From contig MAXM01000028.1 in assembly GCA_001751015.1 (NCBI GenBank), positions 1-11,627 on the forward strand: a stretch of DNA of 11,627 nt, given 5' to 3'. Positions 6,798 to 11,627 of the stretch are shown here, piece after piece. Every line of letters starts with the position of its first letter. The stretch's first letter is position 1. The translations under genes and the position numbers were made by a program. The notes beneath the pieces were generated by a model. The model was not told where the DNA came from and did no database searches. It was given only the letters and a program-made list of their open reading frames with translations. The DNA is from Desulfobacterales bacterium C00003106. GTDB lineage: Bacteria > Desulfobacterota > Desulfobacteria > Desulfobacterales > C00003106.

Positions 6798-7661
6798 ATG
6801 ATTCCAGATTATCACATATTAACAGATATACTTTATGCATTCACAAATGCGGCGACATTCGGCTATAGAGCCTTGATACCGGATGCCATGTACTTGATGA
6901 AGTTTTTCATAACCATCGAGATCGTTATATTGGGGATGCATTATGGCCTTGCCGGTGATTCGAATGTATCTGTGCAGGCAATTAGGAAGTGTATTTTTAT
7001 CGGCTTTTATTTATGGCTGATACCGAATTTCCACGACATATCCAGACAGGTGATAGAATCTTTTGGCACGGCTGGTTTAAAGGCGGGGGGGTCCGCCCTG
7101 ACAAAGTTAGATCTCTTTGATCCGTCGGCAATTATTGGATATGGATTGGATGCAACGGAGCCGCTTTTTAAGACAGGTGGTTTTTGTTTGAATCCTTTGA
7201 CTCTGATTATGATGGGTATTGGTGGGTTGCTTATATTGGGAGCGTATTTTGTAATTGCCTGGCAATTGTTTCTTACAATAGTTGAGTTTTATATCGTGAC
7301 GGTGATAACTGTAATCCTTCTTCCATTTGGCCTTTTCAAGCCATTGTCTTTCCTGGCGGAAAGAGCGATATCGTTATGTTTCACACTCGGAATAAAAATG
7401 ATGATTGTGTCATTTGTGCTAGCGACAAGCTACAGAACGCTTGTGGGTCTCACCCTTCCGGGGGATGCTACGTTCCAGCAAGTAGTGACTATGTTTTTGG
7501 CAACCGGTTCGATTGCGCTACTGTGCTGGCATGCGCCGAAAATATGTTTTTCGTTTGTGGGTGGATCCCCGCAACTTTCTTTTGACGATTTTGTTCGGAG
7601 CGTGAGCCGTGGTGGAAGAACTGGCAGCAGGATTGCGAATACATTGAGGCCAAGCAAATGA
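6798..7661 (+). CDS. trbL: TrbL/VirB6-type polytopic inner-membrane T4SS protein
   Basis: VirB6/TrbL forms part of the inner-membrane channel platform. The 287-residue protein has about six hydrophobic segments (near 33-51, 63-77, 135-157, 160-182, 190-211 and 228-248) with a polar loop at about 80-132. The stretch FYIVTVITVILLPFGLFKPL (165-184) and the following AERAISLCFTLGIKMM are typical of TrbL. The short cytoplasmic tail contains SRGGRTGSR. It is nearer VirB6 in length than the RP4-type TrbL, which has a longer C-terminal tail. It begins 2 nt after the TrbJ stop and shares an ATGA start/stop overlap with the next gene. No TrbK entry-exclusion lipoprotein lies between TrbJ and TrbL, where it is found in Ti-plasmid operons. 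Confidence 0.88.
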   Translation: MIPDYHILTDILYAFTNAATFGYRALIPDAMYLMKFFITIEIVILGMHYGLAGDSNVSVQAIRKCIFIGFYLWLIPNFHDISRQVIESFGTAGLKAGGSALTKLDLFDPSAIIGYGLDATEPLFKTGGFCLNPLTLIMMGIGGLLILGAYFVIAWQLFLTIVEFYIVTVITVILLPFGLFKPLSFLAERAISLCFTLGIKMMIVSFVLATSYRTLVGLTLPGDATFQQVVTMFLATGSIALLCWHAPKICFSFVGGSPQLSFDDFVRSVSRGGRTGSRIANTLRPSK

Positions 7662-8350
7662 AATATAAAAACGTTGATTTTGCACCGGACGGAGGGCCTG
7701 AGACGCCATATCAGAAGGCTCGGCAGGAATGGGATGAGGTAATAGGATCTGCCAGGGTGCAAGCGCGTAACTGGCGTATGATAGGATTTTGTACGATTGG
7801 TGTTTTGTGTCTGTCCATAATGGGAAATATATATCTGGCAACGAAATCAGCGGTAATACCCTATATCGTCGAGGTGAGCGAAGACACAGGTGAAGTCGTG
7901 TCAATGGGTAAGGTTTCCGGGGAGAAATTTAGTCCGAAAGAGGCGTCTGTAAAGAGTACAATTGCTATGTTTATCGGTAAGATACGAAGTGTTTCCACAG
8001 ATCAGATTGTAGTTCGACAAAATTTTCTTTCAGCCTATGATTTTGTCACAAAAAAAGGACGCAACATACTTACGAATTACACTCAGGAATCCAAAATTTT
8101 TGAACGTATCGGCAAGAAGGCGGTATCTGTTGATAAACAGGTGATTACGAAAATTACGGAAAATAGTTATCAATGTGAATGGACGGAAAAACATTTCAAT
8201 GTTGAGGGCGGCGGTGGACGTAAATCAACACAACACGCATTTACAGGCATTTTTACTATAATATGTGAACTACCGAAAACAGAAAAAAAATTGCTCGTGA
8301 ATCCTTTGGGAATATATATTGATGAATTTAATATATCTCGAAAATATTAA
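7658..8350 (+). CDS. trbF: TrbF/VirB8-type inner-membrane T4SS protein
   Basis: VirB8/TrbF is a bitopic inner-membrane assembly factor whose periplasmic domain contacts VirB9 and VirB10. The protein has 230 residues. A cytoplasmic segment carries the hallmark TrbF block PYQKARQEWDEVIGSARVQA followed by NWR. One transmembrane helix lies at about 41-62, and the NTF2-like periplasmic domain fills the rest. The motif IPYIVEV just after the membrane helix is conserved in the family. ATG overlaps the TrbL stop (ATGA), implying coupled translation. Its stop lies 10 nt before the VirB9 start. Confidence 0.92.
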   Translation: MKYKNVDFAPDGGPETPYQKARQEWDEVIGSARVQARNWRMIGFCTIGVLCLSIMGNIYLATKSAVIPYIVEVSEDTGEVVSMGKVSGEKFSPKEASVKSTIAMFIGKIRSVSTDQIVVRQNFLSAYDFVTKKGRNILTNYTQESKIFERIGKKAVSVDKQVITKITENSYQCEWTEKHFNVEGGGGRKSTQHAFTGIFTIICELPKTEKKLLVNPLGIYIDEFNISRKY

Positions 8351-8360
8351 GGGATCCCAT

Positions 8361-9380
8361 ATGACAAAAAAAATTGCAATTTTATTATGTCTTACAATAG
8401 TTTTTGGCTGTGGTGCTTTCCAAAAAAAGTCGGAGTATGACGATGAGAATGTGAAATATCTGAACGTTGGAACACTGGTAGAAGAAAAGCCTGTAAATAT
8501 ACCGGACCGGCCGGAAATTGCTGAGCCGGAAATGAAACAAAGGAAGCGTATAAACAAATTTGTGCCGGCAAGCGAGATGTCGTCAGGATCACCGGATAAA
8601 GCCATAGAAAAAGCGAAAAAGGATGCAACAGAGGTGGCAACAGATGACAAGTTCGTGAATGCGATAACTGTGTATAATTTCAGCGAGGGCATGCTTTACG
8701 AAATTTACACATCCCCAAATAAAACCACAGACATCATGTTTCAGAAGGGTGAGGAAATATGCGATGTCGGTGCAGGGGATACGGAGCGTTGGGGGATTGA
8801 TCAAACATTTTCTGGATCCGGTGCAGATAAAAGATTGCACCTTTTTGTGAAGCCGAAGAAAGCTGGATTGCATACGAATTTTGTCATTCCCACGACAAAG
8901 AGAACGTATCATCTTGAGTTGCGGTCATACAAAGACGTATACCAGACAGGGGTAAGCTGGAATTACCCCAAAGAGGAATTTGAAAACCAGGTTGCTCGAA
9001 TTAAAGGGGAGAAAGTAAAAGAGGATAACGAAGTAAATAATTTAGATTTATTGAATATGAATTTTGATTATGAAATTATTGGGAGCGCGAACTGGAAGCC
9101 TGTGCGGGTGTTTGATGACGGGAATAAAACGTTTATTAAATTTCCAGAAAAAATTGCAAACGATGAGCTTCCGCCGCTTTTTCTGGTTTCAAGGGAAAAC
9201 AAGACGCAACTGGTAAATTACCGTTTCAAAATGGGGTACTACATTGTTGATCGTGTTTTTGACGCTGCAGTGTTGAAAATGGGCGAAAAAAGACAGGACA
9301 AGGTTTTTATTTATAAGGATACCGCAGAGGGGGCACAAAGGCGGATTTTGCGCGAAGGGCGATTTTCTCACGCAGAGTAA
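8361..9380 (+). CDS. trbG: TrbG/VirB9-type core-complex protein with a lipoprotein signal
   Basis: VirB9/TrbG forms the outer part of the periplasmic core complex with VirB10. ATG 8361 is preferred: AAGGGA at 8349-8354 sits 6 nt upstream and the product then starts with a proper signal peptide. An in-frame ATG at 8319 lies inside the TrbF gene. The protein has 339 residues. The VirB9/CagX domain runs from about residue 98 to the end, with the recognisable order YEIYTSPNKTTDIMFQKGE, then AGDTERW, HLFVKPKKAGLHTNFVIPTT, RTYHLEL and a C-terminal region ending near PLFLVS...LVNYRF. Oddity: the signal peptide ends in IVFGC with Cys17, a lipobox-like sequence, followed by about 80 polar residues before the VirB9 domain. 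In most systems VirB9 is not a lipoprotein and a separate VirB7/TrbH is. Family assignment is firm; lipidation is inference. Confidence 0.92.
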   Translation: MTKKIAILLCLTIVFGCGAFQKKSEYDDENVKYLNVGTLVEEKPVNIPDRPEIAEPEMKQRKRINKFVPASEMSSGSPDKAIEKAKKDATEVATDDKFVNAITVYNFSEGMLYEIYTSPNKTTDIMFQKGEEICDVGAGDTERWGIDQTFSGSGADKRLHLFVKPKKAGLHTNFVIPTTKRTYHLELRSYKDVYQTGVSWNYPKEEFENQVARIKGEKVKEDNEVNNLDLLNMNFDYEIIGSANWKPVRVFDDGNKTFIKFPEKIANDELPPLFLVSRENKTQLVNYRFKMGYYIVDRVFDAAVLKMGEKRQDKVFIYKDTAEGAQRRILREGRFSHAE

Positions 9381-9390
9381 CTATCAAAAG

Positions 9391-10638
9391 ATGAAAGTGA
9401 ATATACCAAAACCAAGTGTAAAAAAAATAAACAAGAGGACAGTGTTTATAGGTATCGGTGTTTTATTGCTGATTTATGTTATTTTGTCAGTGCAAGATAT
9501 CAATAAAACAAAGGAAATACCGAAAAGCGTTAGCGCTGAAAACGGGGAAACGTCCATAGAAAACATTGAGGCGGTTTTCTTGGATTTGCCGGCATCGTAT
9601 GATGCTATAACAAACGAAAAAAAAGAAAATGAAAAAAAAGGCTTGCCTTGGAAGTTAAGTGGTCTTACAGGGGAGCCCGGTGAGAACTCGAGAGAAAAAA
9701 CAAACAGGGTGGTGGACGGTGTACCCCAAGAACCGGTTGGGGTTGATGTATTCGAAGATCAAAGGCATGACAAACCATATATAAAGCCGATTGAACAGCC
9801 GTATATAACACCCGAACAAGAACAAGATGCTCCTGGGGGAAAAGATAAAAAATGGAACAGATCCGTTTTGTTTGAAATTAAGGAAAAGAATAAAGCGGGT
9901 TCAGAAAACAATACAAATTATTTACCTGGAAAGTCTGAATCTTTAACTGAAGCCGAAAGACGAGCAAATGAATTGTTAGAAGATATCATCAATCAAAATT
10001 CCCCAAGTGAAAACGACGGAAAAACGGAGTTTATGGCCTCGCTCGACAAGAGGAGCGATATTTACTTGGACGAAAAAATTGAGGAACCCCGGTCGCCATA
10101 TCAGATTATGGCAGGATCGATATTGCCCGCTGTTATGATTAGCGGTATAAACTCTGACCTGCCAGGGGATTTAATAGCGCAGGTGCGTGAAAATGTATAC
10201 GACACGATTACAGGAAATTATTTACTTGTCCCTCAAGGATCACGATTGTTTGGCAGCTATGATTCCGGTATTGTTTTCGGCCAAGATAGAGTCTTGTTTG
10301 GGTGGACTAGAATCGTATTCCCAAACGGTGCAAGTATGGTCCTTCGGGGCATGGCAGGAGTTGACAGCGCCGGCTACGCAGGGCTGGCTGACACCGTAAA
10401 TAACCATTACGGGAGGCTTACAGGGGCGGTTCTTATGAGCGCGTTCCTGTCCGTTGGTACGGCGCAACTCGAAGAGGGAAATGTCTACACCGAAGCTGCA
10501 AGCAAGGATTTCAACAGCGCAGGGCAAAAGATCGTTGGCAGGGCACTTAGCGTGAATCCCACGATTGAGGTCAGACCTGGCTTTAAGTTCAACGTCCTGG
10601 TGAATAAAGATATAATCTTAAAACCATATAAGAACTAG
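9391..10638 (+). CDS. trbI: TrbI/VirB10-type core-complex protein
   Basis: VirB10/TrbI spans from the inner to the outer membrane and senses energy from the ATPases. The protein has 415 residues. A short basic cytoplasmic tail precedes one transmembrane helix at about 17-34. A long charged, low-complexity linker (about 40-230, with KPYIKPIEQPYITPEQ) crosses the periplasm. The conserved C-terminal TrbI domain runs from about 235 to the end. It includes SPYQIMAGSILPAVMISGIN, LPGDLIAQVRENVYDT, LVPQGSRLFGSYDS, and the membrane-antenna region around VNNHYGRLTGAVLMSAFLSV. The ribosome site before ATG 9391 is weak, and the gene lies 10 nt after the VirB9 stop. The TrbH lipoprotein usually found between TrbG and TrbI is missing. 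Confidence 0.94.
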   Translation: MKVNIPKPSVKKINKRTVFIGIGVLLLIYVILSVQDINKTKEIPKSVSAENGETSIENIEAVFLDLPASYDAITNEKKENEKKGLPWKLSGLTGEPGENSREKTNRVVDGVPQEPVGVDVFEDQRHDKPYIKPIEQPYITPEQEQDAPGGKDKKWNRSVLFEIKEKNKAGSENNTNYLPGKSESLTEAERRANELLEDIINQNSPSENDGKTEFMASLDKRSDIYLDEKIEEPRSPYQIMAGSILPAVMISGINSDLPGDLIAQVRENVYDTITGNYLLVPQGSRLFGSYDSGIVFGQDRVLFGWTRIVFPNGASMVLRGMAGVDSAGYAGLADTVNNHYGRLTGAVLMSAFLSVGTAQLEEGNVYTEAASKDFNSAGQKIVGRALSVNPTIEVRPGFKFNVLVNKDIILKPYKN

Positions 10639-10646
10639 GAGAAAAA

Positions 10647-10844
10647 ATGACGGGGAAAAGGAGTGCAGCCCAATTGCGGCAAATGGCGAAAGATCTGATG
10701 GCCCAAGCAAAAAGGATAGAGGAAAAAGAGTTAATTGAACTCGGAAAGATCGTGAAAAAATACCTTGATAATGGTTTTAAGAATGTTGACCTTGAGACCT
10801 TGAAAAACCAATTAAAAAAAGTGGTAGGCAGTGGGAAGGATTAA
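10647..10844 (+). CDS. Small basic helical protein, possibly relaxosome-associated (TraC/TraD-like)
   Basis: The product has 65 residues and is predicted almost entirely helical. The N-terminal part (KRSAAQLRQMAKDLMAQAKR) is basic with a heptad-like pattern, then an acidic turn (IEEKELIEL) and a second helix ending in lysines. No signal peptide or membrane segment is seen, so it is cytoplasmic. The pattern is like small TraC/TraD-type relaxosome accessory proteins of plasmids, but the match is to style, not a motif. A good ribosome site overlaps the VirB10 stop codon (TAGGAGA at 10636-10642), so translation is likely coupled. It is a real gene by spacing and codon use; the function is uncertain. 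Confidence 0.6.
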   Translation: MTGKRSAAQLRQMAKDLMAQAKRIEEKELIELGKIVKKYLDNGFKNVDLETLKNQLKKVVGSGKD

Positions 10845-10846
10845 AT

Positions 10847-11627
10847 ATGAAAAAACGTATCTTGGTTTCAATGTTAGTTGTTTTCAGCGTGATGTTGACA
10901 GGATGTGGTGGCGGTGGTGGTGATGGAGATGATGCAGCAGATGTTAATATTATAACGACAATAATGCCAAATGCCATACAAAACAAAGAGTATTCGGAAA
11001 ACATAGAGATCGCGGGAGGGCAAGGAAATTATACGGTCACCGTGATAAGCGGGGACCTGCCAACAGGATTAAATTTAGGTACAGCGGGTACTGTATCGGG
11101 AGTAGCAACAGATCCCTTGGCAATATATACTTTTACGGTCAGGGCGCAAGATAGAGACTTGGCGGAAAATTACGATGAACAACAAATAATAATTACTGTT
11201 AAATTGATGGGTTCAGATGATTATGAACCGAATGACGATTTTAATACAGACAACACAATCACCAGTGACGGTGTTTCACAAACTCATACTATCGACAAGG
11301 ACGGCCAGGATTGTGACTACATCAAGCTGGACCTGACCGGCGAGGGAAACCAGAGACTAAAAATCCAGACGTATTCTGCGTCAATACCGACCGATACGCT
11401 GCTCAGAATCTATGATGCTGACGGTGAACTGCTTGTGACGGATGATAACGCTGGAACAGATCTGTATTCCAGGATTGAATATGATTTCAGTGCAGGCGTT
11501 TACTTCATAATGATAAGCGCGGCTGACGGGGAAGCAGGTGACTATAGAATATCTGTTATGCCTGCAATTTTGATAACTACGCAAGGCCTGCCGTTTTGTA
11601 TTCAAGGCGAGGCTTACAGCGCACAGA
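10847..11627 (+). CDS. Multidomain surface lipoprotein with Ig-like (He_PIG) and PPC domains, 3' end beyond the window
   Basis: At least 260 residues are present and the frame is open to the right edge. A lipoprotein signal peptide ends in the lipobox LTGC with Cys20, followed by a poly-Gly tether and an acidic linker. Residues about 33-105 fit a putative Ig/cadherin-like He_PIG domain (pattern ending SGDLPTGLNL, GTVSG, YTFTVRAQD). Residues about 124-240 fit a bacterial pre-peptidase C-terminal (PPC) domain, with DDYEPNDDF at its start, DCDYIKLDL, TLLRIYDADG and GVYFIMISAADG. A second He_PIG copy appears to begin at the edge (ITTQGLPFCIQGEAYS). Start: ATG 10847 has GGAAGGA 6 nt upstream, and the previous stop is 2 nt away, so it belongs to the same operon. 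It is probably exposed on the cell surface. Adhesion, surface exclusion or a peptidase further downstream are all possible; nothing here decides. Confidence 0.85.
   Translation, partial: MKKRILVSMLVVFSVMLTGCGGGGGDGDDAADVNIITTIMPNAIQNKEYSENIEIAGGQGNYTVTVISGDLPTGLNLGTAGTVSGVATDPLAIYTFTVRAQDRDLAENYDEQQIIITVKLMGSDDYEPNDDFNTDNTITSDGVSQTHTIDKDGQDCDYIKLDLTGEGNQRLKIQTYSASIPTDTLLRIYDADGELLVTDDNAGTDLYSRIEYDFSAGVYFIMISAADGEAGDYRISVMPAILITTQGLPFCIQGEAYSAQ

Noticed and set aside
8319..8360. Upstream ATG start for the VirB9 gene
   Set aside because: It lies within the VirB8 coding sequence and would bury the signal peptide; ATG 8361 has its own ribosome site.
1..11627. CRISPR array, tRNA, rRNA or insertion sequence
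   Set aside because: No regularly spaced repeats, no tRNA- or rRNA-like stretch and no transposase frame or terminal inverted repeats were seen on either strand.

Overview
This window looks like part of a conjugative element (plasmid or integrative conjugative element) from a Gram-negative bacterium. It holds a divergently arranged DNA-processing gene and a mating-pore operon. The envelope proteins (outer-membrane porin-like barrel, VirB9/VirB10-type core-complex proteins, lipoproteins) require a two-membrane cell. The DNA is AT-rich. The protein style suggests an AT-rich proteobacterium or Desulfobacterota-like host, but that is a guess from style and no host marker is present.

Left part (1-1596, minus strand): the N-terminal 532 residues of a MobF (TrwC/TraI-type) relaxase-helicase. 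The tyrosine cluster, the histidine triad, Walker A and Walker B are all visible, and the gene runs off the left edge. A spacer of about 510 bp (1597-2108) separates it from the operon on the plus strand. The spacer is very AT-rich, carries a cluster of perfect inverted repeats and a helical-phase direct repeat, and includes one GC-rich island. It is the natural place for divergent promoters, operators and an oriT. A 12-base stretch resembling the R388 nic region lies in the GC island, but this match is from memory and tentative.

Right part (2109-11627, plus strand): ten closely packed genes, apparently one operon. In order: a porin-like outer-membrane protein, TrbC/VirB2 pilin, TrbD/VirB3, TrbE/VirB4 ATPase, TrbJ/VirB5, TrbL/VirB6, TrbF/VirB8, TrbG/VirB9, TrbI/VirB10, a 65-residue coiled-coil protein, and a surface lipoprotein with Ig-like and PPC domains that runs off the right edge. 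The type IV secretion order C-D-E-J-L-F-G-I is that of the Ti-plasmid/RP4 trb family. TrbB (VirB11 ATPase), TrbK and a separate VirB7/TrbH lipoprotein are absent at their usual places, and no VirD4 coupling protein is in the window.

How the genes work together: the relaxase nicks and unwinds the element's DNA. VirB4 powers pore assembly and pilus formation. VirB3, VirB6 and VirB8 form the inner-membrane platform, VirB9 and VirB10 span the periplasm to the outer membrane, and VirB2 and VirB5 build the pilus. The unusual points are a porin-like gene at the head of the operon, a pilin without a cleavable leader, a VirB9 that itself carries a lipobox (a possible VirB7-VirB9 merger), and a large multidomain lipoprotein at the distal end.
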